A DNA stretch of 64,000 nucleotides from Natrinema gelatinilyticum (GTDB taxonomy: Archaea; Halobacteriota; Halobacteria; Halobacteriales; Natrialbaceae). Position 1 is the first letter of the stretch, and each line of letters opens with the position of its first letter. The stretch spans positions 124,001 to 188,000 of the forward strand of contig NZ_CP100756.1 in the NCBI RefSeq assembly GCF_024266705.1, written 5' to 3'. Positions 53,469 through 62,232 of the stretch are shown here, piece by piece. The notes beneath the pieces are model-generated. The model did no database searches. It was given only the letters and a program-made list of their open reading frames with translations, and was not told where the DNA came from. The position numbers and the translations under genes were made by a program.

Positions 53469-55184
53469 ATGCCCGAGTTCGGAGCTCTCTCGCTCGTACC
53501 GCCGCTGCTGGCGATCGTGCTCGCGATCTGGACGCGCCGGCCGATCCTGTCACTGTTCGTCGGAATCTGGTCGGGCGGCGTCATCGCGACCGGCAGTATC
53601 GGCATCGGAAAGACATTCAACTGGATCGCTGAATCGATGGCCGACGTGTTCCACGCCCAGATCCTCATCTTCACGCTCCTGCTGGGATCGGGCGTCGCCC
53701 TCATCTGGCGCCTCGGCGGGGCGGCCGCCGTCCGCAACTGGGCGACGACGCGCCTCGAGACCCAGCGCAACGCCGGCGTGGCGACGTGGGTGCTGGGAAT
53801 CCTCTTGTTTTTCGACGACTACGCCAACACGGCCATCGTCGGGAGCACGATGCGCGAGATTTCCGACCAGATGCGCATTTCCCGGGAGAAGCTCTCCTAC
53901 ATCGTCGACTCGACGGCCGCGCCCGTTGCGACGATTGCCCTCTCGAGCTGGGTCGCGTTCCAGCTATCGATGATTGGCGAGGGGTACACCGCTCTCGTCG
54001 AGAGCGAGGACTACGATATCGCCGCGGCCGATACGCCCGGGATCTTCGAGACGTTCGTCGGTTCGATCCCGTTCAACACCTACTCGCTGCTCGCGATCGT
54101 CATGGTAGGGGTCATCGTCCTGTCGCAACGAGATTTCGGCGAGATGCTGGACGCCGAACACCGCGCCTGGCAGACAGGGAAGGTGACCCGCGACGATGCG
54201 CAGCCGCTCCAAGAAGTCGAGAAGGACCTGGGCGCACCAATCGAGGACCGGCCGATGCTCCGGACGTTCTTCGTTCCGATCGTCGTCCTGATCGCGGTCA
54301 CGCTGGCCGGCGCGTTCTGGACCGGCTACGAGTCGTGGGTCGGTGAGCAGGCTGACGCAGGAGCGACGACGTCGATCGGGACAGCCATGAGCGACGACGG
54401 CGTCGTGCAGGTACTGGTCGACGTCGTCGGCGCCGGCGACTTCGCGGCTGCGCTCGTCTGGGGGTCGTTCGCGATGGTCGCGACCCTGATCACGATCGGG
54501 CTGGCCTACGACCTCTTCGATCTCGGCGACGGCATCGAAACGGTGCTCCAGGGGTTCAACCTCATGCTGACCGCGGTGTCGATCCTGGTGCTGGCCTGGT
54601 CGATCAGCGCGGTCGCGGAGGAACTCGGCACGGGGAGCTACGTCGCCGGCGCGGCGGAAGGCGTCGTCTCGCCGGCCATCCTCCCGATCGTCGTGTTACT
54701 CGTCTCTGCGTTCGTCGCGTTCACCATGGGCTCCTCGTGGGCGACGATGGGGATCGTGACGCCGATCGCGATCCGCGTCGCCTACGAACTCACCGGGACG
54801 TTCGACCTCATGCCGGTGATGGTCGGCGCGGTGTTCTCGGGGGCGATCTTCGGCGACCACACATCGCCGATTTCGGACACCTCTGTGCTCTCCTCGACGT
54901 TCACCGGGGCCGATCTCATCGATCACATCCGGACGCAGCTGTACTACGCCGGCACCGTCCTGTTCGTCGTGATCGTCTGCTACGCGCTCTACGGTTTCCT
55001 CTCCGTTCCACCCATCGTCTTCCTCCCGTTGGGCGTCGTCTTGCTCGTCGGCCTCGTCACCGTCCTCTCGGAGTTCGACGCCCGCCGCAAAGGCGTCTCT
55101 CCCAGGGCCTCCTCGATCGAGGCGGATTTCGGCGGCCGTGGGGCGGAAACGGAGCCCGGCTCACTCTCCGAAGAGGTCGACTAG
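53469..55184 (+). CDS. nhaC: Na+/H+ antiporter, NhaC family
   Basis: The 571-residue membrane protein has about 12 helices. It starts MPEFGALSLVPPLLAIVLAI and contains ILLFFDDYANTAIVGSTMR, VAPVATIALSSW-like VDSTAAPVATIALSSW, SSWATMGIVTPIAIRV and FGDHTSPISDTSVLSSTFTG, typical of NhaC. The acidic residues in FFDDYAN and FGDHTSPISD are candidate cation ligands. It exchanges Na+ for H+ across the membrane for pH and salt control. A long cytoplasmic C-terminal tail is acidic. It lies 130 bases after the DRG gene with its own AT-rich upstream. Confidence 0.88.
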   Translation: MPEFGALSLVPPLLAIVLAIWTRRPILSLFVGIWSGGVIATGSIGIGKTFNWIAESMADVFHAQILIFTLLLGSGVALIWRLGGAAAVRNWATTRLETQRNAGVATWVLGILLFFDDYANTAIVGSTMREISDQMRISREKLSYIVDSTAAPVATIALSSWVAFQLSMIGEGYTALVESEDYDIAAADTPGIFETFVGSIPFNTYSLLAIVMVGVIVLSQRDFGEMLDAEHRAWQTGKVTRDDAQPLQEVEKDLGAPIEDRPMLRTFFVPIVVLIAVTLAGAFWTGYESWVGEQADAGATTSIGTAMSDDGVVQVLVDVVGAGDFAAALVWGSFAMVATLITIGLAYDLFDLGDGIETVLQGFNLMLTAVSILVLAWSISAVAEELGTGSYVAGAAEGVVSPAILPIVVLLVSAFVAFTMGSSWATMGIVTPIAIRVAYELTGTFDLMPVMVGAVFSGAIFGDHTSPISDTSVLSSTFTGADLIDHIRTQLYYAGTVLFVVIVCYALYGFLSVPPIVFLPLGVVLLVGLVTVLSEFDARRKGVSPRASSIEADFGGRGAETEPGSLSEEVD

Positions 55185-55232
55185 ACCGCCGCCTTCGCCA
55201 CGCTTTTGCCGCCCGCAGGAGACGTGTCGGGT

Positions 55233-56027
55233 ATGGACGGAACGCTCGACCACACGATGATCCGCGTCGCCGACCTCGAGGAATCCCTCGATTGGTACCA
55301 GACCCACTTCGAGTACGAGGAGAAAGATCGCTACGAGGGCGACGGCTTCACGATCGTCTATCTCGGGCCCGAAGAGATGCACGAGGAGGGGGCGATGCTC
55401 GAGATCACCCACAACGAGGGCGAGGAACCGGACGTGGGCGACGCCTGGGGCCACATCGCCGTCCGCGTTCCCGAGGGCGAACTCGAAGAGTACTACCAAC
55501 AGTTGCTGGACGAAGGCGTCGGCGACTACCGCGATCCCGAATCCTGTGGCGGCCGCTACGCGTTCGTCAAAGATCCCGACGGCCACGAGATCGAAATCGT
55601 TCAGCGCAATCCCGACGAGGGCGCGCTGTGGTCGATCGATCACACGATGATCCGCGTGGAAGACGCCGACGAAGCGCTCGGCTTCTGGACGCGCAAGTTC
55701 GAGTACGACGAGGTCGGCCGCTGGGAAGCCGACACCTTCGCGAACTACTTCGTGGAACCTCGAGACGCCGTTCCCGAGGCGATGTCCGTGGAACTCACCT
55801 ACAACTACGACGGCCGTAGCTACGAGATGGGCGACGCCTGGGGCCACCTCTGTGTCCGGATCGACGACCTCGACGACGACTGGGAACAGCTTCTAACACG
55901 CGAGGCCGCCGACTACCGCGACCCCGAAAGCTGCGACGACATGTACGCGTTCACCAAAGACCAGGACGGCCACGAGATCGAACTGATCGAGCGTGACCTC
56001 GAGGCAGATTCGCTGTTCCCGTTCTAG
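55233..56027 (+). CDS. Two-domain VOC (glyoxalase) protein
   Basis: A 264-residue protein made of two VOC domains in tandem: domain 1 (1-130, MDGTLDHTMIRVADLEESLD) and domain 2 (about 135-264, LWSIDHTMIRVEDADEALGF). Each carries His in DHTMIRV and AWGHIAVRV or AWGHLCVRI, and Glu in HEIEIVQR or HEIELIERD, fitting glyoxalase I metal sites. Length and repeats suit a fused lactoylglutathione-lyase-like enzyme; haloarchaea lack glutathione, so the natural thiol is unclear. The internal similarity shows an ancient duplication. Confidence 0.85.
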   Translation: MDGTLDHTMIRVADLEESLDWYQTHFEYEEKDRYEGDGFTIVYLGPEEMHEEGAMLEITHNEGEEPDVGDAWGHIAVRVPEGELEEYYQQLLDEGVGDYRDPESCGGRYAFVKDPDGHEIEIVQRNPDEGALWSIDHTMIRVEDADEALGFWTRKFEYDEVGRWEADTFANYFVEPRDAVPEAMSVELTYNYDGRSYEMGDAWGHLCVRIDDLDDDWEQLLTREAADYRDPESCDDMYAFTKDQDGHEIELIERDLEADSLFPF

Positions 56028-56159
56028 GACGCCTTCTGTGGCGCGAAACGAATACACCGGACCGCCTCCCGTTCGACCGAGACGCCGTCGGTCTGTCCGG
56101 GCCGGGACCTGAGCGCTGCATCGAGTATACGATGTGGAACAGACGATGGATCGTTCGCG

Positions 56160-57638
56160 TCAGGCACGTCTCGAGGCAGGGGCCTCGCGGGTCGGCGGTT
56201 CGTGGTGGTCGGGTACCGTCACCGTCGCATCGAACGCATCGATCTTCTCGAGGGTCGCGACATTGTTGTACCGATCCGCCGTGTACTCGACAAAGTCGCC
56301 ATCCTCGAACGCGGTTCGGAGGTCACGACAGTGGTCACGGATAGTCAATCGGGTCTCGAATCCGAGTTCGTCGGCGATTCGATCGAACGAAACCCGGTAA
56401 CTCCGTTCGTCCGTCCGGTCCTCGTGATAGTCCAGTTCGGCATCAGGGAAGCAGTCGGCGACAATCGTCGCCAGTTCGTCGATACGGAAGTTCTGTGGCG
56501 CGGAACCCACATTAAATACCGTCTCGCCGACGTCCTCGAGGGGTGCAGTCAGGCAGTTTACGTACGCGCGTGCGGCATCAGCGACGTGGACGTTCGGACG
56601 ATATTGATCGCCACCGAAAACGGGAATGACGCCGTCGTAGTAGGCCTTCGCGGGAAGAACGTTACCGACCAGATCGAATCGCATCCGGGGAGACCGCCCG
56701 TAAATCGTCGCCATCCGCAGGATCGTCGGCGAGAAATTTCCGTCTGCGAGGTCCATGAGCGTCCGTTCGGACTGAATCTTTATCCGCGCGTACAGTGAAA
56801 CCGGGTTGAGCGGTGACGATTCCGTGCAACGGCCGCTTTCGGTTTCCGCTCGTCCGTAGACGCTACAGGTCGAGGCGAACAGGAACCGATTTATCTGATA
56901 GTACTTACAGAGAGATGCAAGCAGTTGCGTCGAGTGGTAATTGTACTCGAGGGTCTTCTGCGGGTCGAGTTCGGACGCTGGATCGCCGACGATCCCGCCG
57001 AGGTGAATCACCGCGTCGACGCCGTCGATTGCGTCGACGACGGTGTCGATCGACCGAGCATCGCCGCGGATCACGGAAACCCGATCGTGACCGACGAACG
57101 CCGCGATACCGTCGTCACCGTACAGAAGCGGATCGAGAATCCGAACCTCGAATCCGTCTTCGAGCAGGTGGCGACAGAGAACGGAGCCGACGTACCCCGC
57201 TCCGCCGACGACGAGGACCGTCCGGACGCTACTCGAGTGGCCCTCCCTCTCTCGCGAACGTTCGGTGTGACCGGCACGCACGGTCACGTCGAAGTCGGTC
57301 CTGACTGCATCGACTACTGATTCCGTTTCGGACGCGGTCTTCTCAGCGTCCGTCTCAAGCGGGGGATGCCCTCGGTCGGTCGTATCGGTAGCTCCGTCCG
57401 CGTCGAGAGAGGGTGAGTCCACACCGTTGACGACCGATTCCTCGTCGAGGACGACCGTCAGCGGTGCATCCAGTGCAGCGCCCTGGTGAATCTTTTGCCG
57501 AAGTCGATGGTCCGTCGTGGTTTCGACGAGACGGTTTTCGTCGTCGACCACGACGATCTCGCTCGATTCACAGCGATCTATCTCGGCCATCGCATCGCGG
57601 ATCGATGTCCCTTCGTGCGTTGTAGTAAGCCATCTCAT
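56160..57638 (-). CDS. Sugar-nucleotide epimerase/dehydratase with N-terminal CBS-like domain
   Basis: The 492-residue fusion starts MRWLTTTHEGTSIRDAMAEI. Residues about 10-70 resemble a CBS domain as found before nucleotidyltransferases (IRDAMAEIDRCESSEIVVVD, TTTDHRLRQKIHQG). An acidic linker follows, then an extended SDR domain from about 140: VLVVGGAGYVGSVLCRHLLE (NAD motif), SLYARIKIQSER (YxxxK) and DQYRPNVHVADAARAYVNCL. It should modify a nucleotide-activated sugar for surface glycans. It is 91 bases downstream of the DegT aminotransferase, likely one operon. Confidence 0.82.
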   Translation of the reverse strand: MRWLTTTHEGTSIRDAMAEIDRCESSEIVVVDDENRLVETTTDHRLRQKIHQGAALDAPLTVVLDEESVVNGVDSPSLDADGATDTTDRGHPPLETDAEKTASETESVVDAVRTDFDVTVRAGHTERSREREGHSSSVRTVLVVGGAGYVGSVLCRHLLEDGFEVRILDPLLYGDDGIAAFVGHDRVSVIRGDARSIDTVVDAIDGVDAVIHLGGIVGDPASELDPQKTLEYNYHSTQLLASLCKYYQINRFLFASTCSVYGRAETESGRCTESSPLNPVSLYARIKIQSERTLMDLADGNFSPTILRMATIYGRSPRMRFDLVGNVLPAKAYYDGVIPVFGGDQYRPNVHVADAARAYVNCLTAPLEDVGETVFNVGSAPQNFRIDELATIVADCFPDAELDYHEDRTDERSYRVSFDRIADELGFETRLTIRDHCRDLRTAFEDGDFVEYTADRYNNVATLEKIDAFDATVTVPDHHEPPTREAPASRRA

Positions 57639-57729
57639 GGTTTTCGTCTTGGCATCAACTGCCGCTCAGCGTCGGGGTTGTACCGACAGCGCCGCGGCAT
57701 GATCACAGAAAACTGACTGTCCCCCTTTG

Positions 57730-58956
57730 TTATGGGTCGTCTGTGTGACACGGCCGTTCCGTTAAGCGGTGCCGGTCGGTTCGAGTACGGTTCTCTTGGG
57801 TTGACAACCGGGCGTCGGACCGACTGCGTTCGGCTCCGTCACTGAGGGCCAGCACGATTCGGTCGATTTCGTCGGGTCGGAGCTCGGGATGAATCGGAAT
57901 AGAGAGGACCCTGCTGGCGACGTCCTCGGTGGCCGGGAGCGATTTCGAATTGGTGTCATCCCGTTCGCGGTAGACGTGTGTGCGATGGACGGGAGGATCC
58001 CAGTACACCTTCGAGGCGATGTCTCGCTCGGCTAACGTCTCAATCAGGGTGTCCCGATCGATCGTCGGGCCGAGCGTGATCGTGTAGAGTTGATATACGT
58101 GTCGACCGCGACCGGCGGCTGTATGCGGCCGGACGCCTGGAACGTCGGCCAATGCCGTTGACAACTGCTGGGCTGCGCGTCGTCGGCCCGCGATGAGGTC
58201 GTCGACCTTCTCGAGTTGTGCACACCCGATGGCAGCCACGAGATCCGACATTCGAACGTTCGTCCCGTGGCGGACGTACTCGCCGCTGTCAGCGGATTCG
58301 AAATAGCTACTCGAGGTTCGACCGTGCGACCGATACTGCTCGACGGTGTGTGCTATCTCGTCGTCGTCCGTGACGACCGCACCGCCTTCACCTGTCGGCA
58401 GCACCTTGTTTTGACAGAAACTCAACGCTGCAGCATCCCCGATGGTTCCGAGCATCCGACCCCGATAGTCCGCACCGAACGCTTCGGCGACGTCCTCGAT
58501 CAACGGGACACCCGCGTCAGTAGCGAGGTCCGCAAGTGCGTCGATTTCGCAGGGCGCGCCGTAGGGGTGGACCGGAACGATCGCAGCCGTCGCCTCGGAA
58601 ATCGCATCGGAGACGGCGTTCGGATCGAACCCATACACCGGCCGCTGGATATCCGCGAATACGGGCTGTGCGCCGACGTGCCGAACGGCATTAACCGTGG
58701 CAATAAACGTAAACGACGGTACGATTACTTCGTCGCCGTCCCCGACGCCGTGAGCCGTCAGCGCAGCCACCAGTGCGGTCGTCCCCGAGTTAACAGTCAC
58801 TGCGTGGTTGACGCCGAGATAGGTTTCGAGTCCCTCCTCGAATTTCTCGACGTACGGCCCGTTTGCCCAGTATCCTCCTCGAGTGATCGAGTCGATAGCG
58901 TTGGCCACGTCCCGCTGATCCCACGAAATTTCGAACATCGGTATCGAGTTACTCAT
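57730..58956 (-). CDS. DegT/DnrJ/EryC1-family sugar aminotransferase
   Basis: The 408-residue fold-type I PLP enzyme starts MSNSIPMFEISWDQRDVANA. It has WANGPYVEKFEEGLETYLGV, TVNSGTTALVAALTAHGVGD, DEVIVPSFTFIATVNAV, IIEDVAEAFGAD-like LIEDVAEAFGADYRGR, and LSFCQNKVLPTGEGGAVVTD with the PLP-binding Lys. This family transaminates keto-sugar nucleotides to amino sugars. With the CBS-epimerase gene downstream it forms a two-gene module for a modified sugar, probably for glycoprotein or capsule decoration. Length is normal. Confidence 0.9.
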   Translation of the reverse strand: MSNSIPMFEISWDQRDVANAIDSITRGGYWANGPYVEKFEEGLETYLGVNHAVTVNSGTTALVAALTAHGVGDGDEVIVPSFTFIATVNAVRHVGAQPVFADIQRPVYGFDPNAVSDAISEATAAIVPVHPYGAPCEIDALADLATDAGVPLIEDVAEAFGADYRGRMLGTIGDAAALSFCQNKVLPTGEGGAVVTDDDEIAHTVEQYRSHGRTSSSYFESADSGEYVRHGTNVRMSDLVAAIGCAQLEKVDDLIAGRRRAAQQLSTALADVPGVRPHTAAGRGRHVYQLYTITLGPTIDRDTLIETLAERDIASKVYWDPPVHRTHVYRERDDTNSKSLPATEDVASRVLSIPIHPELRPDEIDRIVLALSDGAERSRSDARLSTQENRTRTDRHRLTERPCHTDDP

Positions 58957-59092
58957 CGTCCGAACGGTCACGAATGCGTAAAGTAAGTAGCCGGTTGCTA
59001 CCGGCGAGAAAACGCTTATTTCTCCGTTTCACTCGCCAGAACGATCGTCCGATTCGACTCGATTTCGAACAGTCTTCCCCGTTCGGAAACGG

Positions 59093-59476
59093 TTACAGGC
59101 TGGGAATCGGAACGACGATCACTGGCCTGTCCGCCTCCTCGAGAAGGTGTCGAGCGGTCGATCCGAGATCACGCGTCGCATCGGGGTCGCCGCTGTGGGC
59201 GCCGATGACGATCTCGTCGGCGTCGACGTCACGCACAGCATCCAGCAGTACGTCAGCAGGATTGCCGGATCGAAAGTTGGTTTCGACATCGCCGACGGTT
59301 GCGAGGCGGACGGGAGCCACGTTCAGCGCTTCCTGACCATCTCTATGTGCGGTCTGATCGGTCGCGTTCGCGACTGCGAGCACGGTGACGGTGTCCTCGG
59401 CGGTCGCCCGATCGACGAGGTAGTCACAGATCGCTGCCGTCGTGTGGACGGAGTCCGTTCCGACGAGGTAGCGCAT
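59093..59476 (-). CDS. Universal stress protein (UspA family)
   Basis: A 127-residue single Usp domain, MRYLVGTDSVHTTAAICDYL, ending with DEIVIGAHSGDPDATRDLGS and TARHLLEEADRPVIVVPIP. The GxxGx9G(S)-type ATP-binding loop is recognisable (GAHSGDPDATRDLGS). Family proteins bind ATP or act by dimerisation in stress response. The start at MRYLVGTDS follows the domain boundary; the longer in-frame extension upstream is basic and unlike the family. The gene stands alone. Confidence 0.83.
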   Translation of the reverse strand: MRYLVGTDSVHTTAAICDYLVDRATAEDTVTVLAVANATDQTAHRDGQEALNVAPVRLATVGDVETNFRSGNPADVLLDAVRDVDADEIVIGAHSGDPDATRDLGSTARHLLEEADRPVIVVPIPSL

Positions 59477-59894
59477 AGCGTCCCTACAACCGTGGAGACG
59501 AAGAATCCTCTGAACCATCGGGAACGCCGGCAACGAGGTGTACCTGAGCGAACGAGATGTACGCCGATAGATAGGCACGGCAGCATTTTCTCCCTCGGAA
59601 AATGCGCTCGTATACTTACTATGTTCACATCGAAAAGAACGTGTGAGGGACGAGACGGACTATCCATCGTGTGCCGTGATCGGTCCCCTGCACTGCACCA
59701 CATCGTCCCTCAGGGTCGTTATCCCTGCATCTCGCGACGCGTCCGCGCGGACGCGTCACGCCGGTTTCCCGCATCGGCCAACACATCGGCTCCCGCATTG
59801 GTCTCCCGAATCACCCGACGACGACGTTGCAAGCCAGAGTGGATGCTCGACCTGATCACATCGCTTCGGCCCGACCGCGTTCGTGGAACGTTTT
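59477..59894. other. Intergenic with a perfect palindrome
   Basis: 418 bases with no supported gene. A perfect 22-bp palindrome lies at 59736-59757. Confidence 0.5.
59736..59757. repeat. Perfect 22-bp palindrome
   Basis: GACGCGTCCGC is followed at once by its reverse complement GCGGACGCGTC, with no loop. It lies 138 nt past the stop of the gene ending at 59895. Candidates are a dimeric regulator site or a terminator. Confidence 0.6.
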
Positions 59895-60206
59895 TCAATG
59901 CCGACCGTACAGGGAGTACGTAATCGCGACGAGACCGAGCAGTCGGCTCACGTTCTCGAGCAATGCGATGACAATCTGCTTCGGGCTGACGAGCGTCGTG
60001 ACAGAGACGTTGAGCAGGAACGGGAACAGCGTCAACAGGAGAAGCCCGACGGCGAGATAGAGCATCGACGGTGCGTCGTTCCGACGATACCCTCGGTACG
60101 CCTGATAGGCGATAATCGTACCGAAGAGGGCAACGAGGAAAAGACTCGTTACCGTCAACAGTTCGAATATCGTCGCCTCGTCGATTCGGACGACGTTTCG
60201 GGTCAT
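59895..60206 (-). CDS. Small three-helix membrane protein, DUF7521-like
   Basis: The 103-residue protein starts MTRNVVRIDEATIFELLTVT and has three hydrophobic segments: ELLTVTSLFLVALFGTIIAY, MLYLAVGLLLLTLFPFLLNV and IALLENVSRLLGLVAITYSL, with the short basic loop YRGYRRNDAP between the first two. This layout matches haloarchaeal DUF7521. Its ATG overlaps the TGA of the regulator gene (ATGA), showing translational coupling, and such regulator-membrane pairs recur in haloarchaea. It may sense or transmit a membrane signal to the regulator; that is inference. Confidence 0.75.
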   Translation of the reverse strand: MTRNVVRIDEATIFELLTVTSLFLVALFGTIIAYQAYRGYRRNDAPSMLYLAVGLLLLTLFPFLLNVSVTTLVSPKQIVIALLENVSRLLGLVAITYSLYGRH

Positions 60207-60550
60207 CGCATTCCCTCCCACATGCGAGTGAACTTGTCGGCAACGTCTCGCTCACGGTACGTCAACTCGAGTGCGAACGAGCCGTCCTCCAGAGACAACT
60301 CCAGTCGGTCGAGGTTCGCACGGTAGACGCCGTAGTGGTTCCCGTCCGGTGCGAGTTCCGTCTCTTCGGTAACGAGGTTACATTCCTCGAGGCGGTCGAG
60401 ACGACGATAGATCGTGGGGAGAGAGGCATCACACCGTTCGCTCAGTGTACTGGCAGACATGGGTTCGACGCTGGTATGGGTGAGGATATTTCGCGCGTAG
60501 TCGTCGTCGAGAACGGCGAGTAGTGTCGACAGGTCGGTGTCCTCACTCAC
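60203..60550 (-). CDS. Winged-helix transcriptional regulator
   Basis: A 115-residue regulator from a GTG (VSEDTDLSTLLAVLDDDYAR). The HTH reads MSASTLSERCDASLPTIYRR with recognition helix LPTIYRRLDRLEECNLV, followed by a wing and an LDRLELSLEDGSFALEL segment. It resembles haloarchaeal ArsR/HTH-type proteins paired with DUF7521. The GTG is favoured because the upstream 43 codons are Arg-rich. The 4-base overlap with the membrane protein gene implies co-expression. The target is unknown; self-regulation is likely. Confidence 0.8.
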   Translation of the reverse strand: MSEDTDLSTLLAVLDDDYARNILTHTSVEPMSASTLSERCDASLPTIYRRLDRLEECNLVTEETELAPDGNHYGVYRANLDRLELSLEDGSFALELTYRERDVADKFTRMWEGMR

Positions 60551-61252
60551 TGGTATACGTGTTCCTTCCGGTATTACTATGAAAAGCAGTCCGGTTTCTC
60601 TGAATGAGAAAACACGACGAAACCGGTCGGATCCGACTCGACGTGGGCTCCGTCGACGGTGTACCGGGACAGCAACCACTCGGTCTCGCTTGGGTCTCGA
60701 GCCACGAAACCACTACGAGCGAAGCGGGAGGGTCGGTAGTGGAATGAGGACAGTGAATTCTAAGCTACGGAGTCCGTCGACGGACCCCGGTCCAGATATT
60801 ACGGCAACGGTCCCAGATCGTTGCAGCCAGTCAACAGGATCTTGTCGTTGCAGTCCATCGATACAATCCGTCGATATAGTCAGGGTCTGTACGGAGACAT
60901 CCGTCTCGCTGCAGTGGTGTCGAGCGGATCTTTTCGGCTCGGCACCCGAAACGGACGTCACGGGAGAAAACGATACAATGCAGAAGCGTCCGCTTCGTTC
61001 GCTTTCCAACCACGGGTCTCAACCGACCCATACTCGCGGACCGCTCGGAACGATCTACTGCGTGATCTGTGCGGTCTCCTCCTACTGGAAATTCCGACCG
61101 GGGATCGAGGCGCCAAATCGGTCTCTGGATCGCCGGTTTCCGTCGACGGGACGGCATATCTGTAGTAATACGCTACTGTAGCCGACAAGCACCTATTTTG
61201 CATGTGAACTCTCCGCAGGGATTATTTCGACGTTCGTATTCGCTACTCCAGT
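60551..61252. other. Long intergenic region before the oxidase operon
   Basis: 702 bases with no supported gene. A minus-strand frame ending GLRSLEFTVLIPLPTLPLRS (stop at 60713) could be decayed kinase-like sequence. ATTATTT at 61221-61227 is placed about 29 nt before the first oxidase gene and may be its TATA box. Confidence 0.45.
61221..61227 (+). promoter_or_regulatory. Putative TATA box of the oxidase operon
   Basis: ATTATTT, about 29 nt before the ATG at 61253. Confidence 0.35.
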
Positions 61253-61432
61253 ATGGATTCAGCTCGGACACGAGAAATTGGTCACGACGAGTTCGATCCA
61301 TGGGGAACGCTCGCGCTGGTCGCGCTTTACTTCCTGGTTCTCACGTTGATGTGGTTGTTTACGTATTTCGTCGAATTCCTCGGACACGGCCCCACCGTCA
61401 TTGGCCTGATCCAGCCAGTGATGGTCGGATGA
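61253..61432 (+). CDS. Small single-helix subunit of ba3-type terminal oxidase
   Basis: A 59-residue protein: MDSARTREIGHDEFDPWGTL, then a hydrophobic helix ALVALYFLVLTLMWLFTYFV and the end EFLGHGPTVIGLIQPVMVG. The GTLALVALYFLVL...W..TY layout matches the short subunit IIa of ba3-type cytochrome oxidases, which precedes subunit II. Its stop TGA overlaps the ATG of subunit II (ATGA), so it belongs to the operon. It has one transmembrane helix with its N-terminus on the cytoplasmic side, by the charge rule. Confidence 0.8.
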   Translation: MDSARTREIGHDEFDPWGTLALVALYFLVLTLMWLFTYFVEFLGHGPTVIGLIQPVMVG

Positions 61433-62232
61433 GGATTCATTCGTACGAGAAACTCTGGCTCGCCGCATCGATGGTGCTCATAGTCGGGTTCATCGCGACG
61501 ATCACCTACGGAGCGGTGGGGCTCGGCATCGAGATGATCGGCGAGGAAGACGAGACGGTCGCCCCGAACGAAATCAACGACGACGAGCGCTTCGGCGAAC
61601 CGCGAGTCGAACAGGTCGGCCCGAACGAGTACGAGGTGTACGTCGTCGCCCAGACGTTCATCTTTCAACCCGATCCGATCGAGATTCCTGCGAATAGCAG
61701 AGTCACGTTCTACGTGACCAGCCGTGACGTTATCCACGGCTTCGAGGTTCCCGGAACGAACATCAATTCGATGGTCATTCCGGGGCAGGTTTCACAGCTG
61801 ACCGTGGTATTCGACGAGCCCGGCGAGTACGGGCTCATCTGTACCGAATATTGCGGCGACTTCCATCACGAAATGGAAGGGTCGATAGTCGTCGAGCCGG
61901 CGGACGAGTTCGATCTGACCGAACTGTCCGTCGAGGCTCCAGACACCGTCCGTTCGGGCGACGAGGTCGAATTGACCGCGACAGTTCGGAACGGCCAACT
62001 CGAGGAACTCGAAACCACCGTCGTCGCCGAGATCGGTACCGAAACGTTCCAGCAGGACATTTCCGTCGACGGCAAGGCCGCCGAGAACGTGTCGTTTACC
62101 GTCAACAGCGACGTTCTCGGCGAGGGCGAACACGACTGGTCCGTTACCGTCGACGAGTACGAGGAGGACGGTTCAGTGACGGTTGCGGCGAACGAGACGA
62201 ATAACGGAACCGTGGGCGGTGATAGTTCGTGA
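61429..62232 (+). CDS. Cytochrome c oxidase subunit II, ba3-type
   Basis: The 267-residue subunit starts MRIHSYEKLWLAASMVLIVG with one membrane helix. A cupredoxin domain follows with FYVTSRDVIHGFEVPGTNIN and the binuclear CuA site in LICTEYCGDFHHEMEGSI, which has both Cys, the His and the Met. After that comes an unusual C-terminal beta domain (about 175-255; ELSVEAPDTVRSGDEVELTA) ending in an Asn/Thr-rich tail. The CuA centre takes electrons from a blue-copper or cytochrome donor. Both ends overlap the neighbours by 4 bases. Confidence 0.9.
   Translation: MRIHSYEKLWLAASMVLIVGFIATITYGAVGLGIEMIGEEDETVAPNEINDDERFGEPRVEQVGPNEYEVYVVAQTFIFQPDPIEIPANSRVTFYVTSRDVIHGFEVPGTNINSMVIPGQVSQLTVVFDEPGEYGLICTEYCGDFHHEMEGSIVVEPADEFDLTELSVEAPDTVRSGDEVELTATVRNGQLEELETTVVAEIGTETFQQDISVDGKAAENVSFTVNSDVLGEGEHDWSVTVDEYEEDGSVTVAANETNNGTVGGDSS

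Noticed and set aside
60713..61009. Minus-strand frame ending like a histidine-kinase C-terminus
   Set aside because: Only the last part has a vague resemblance and no kinase motifs are visible; left as intergenic.
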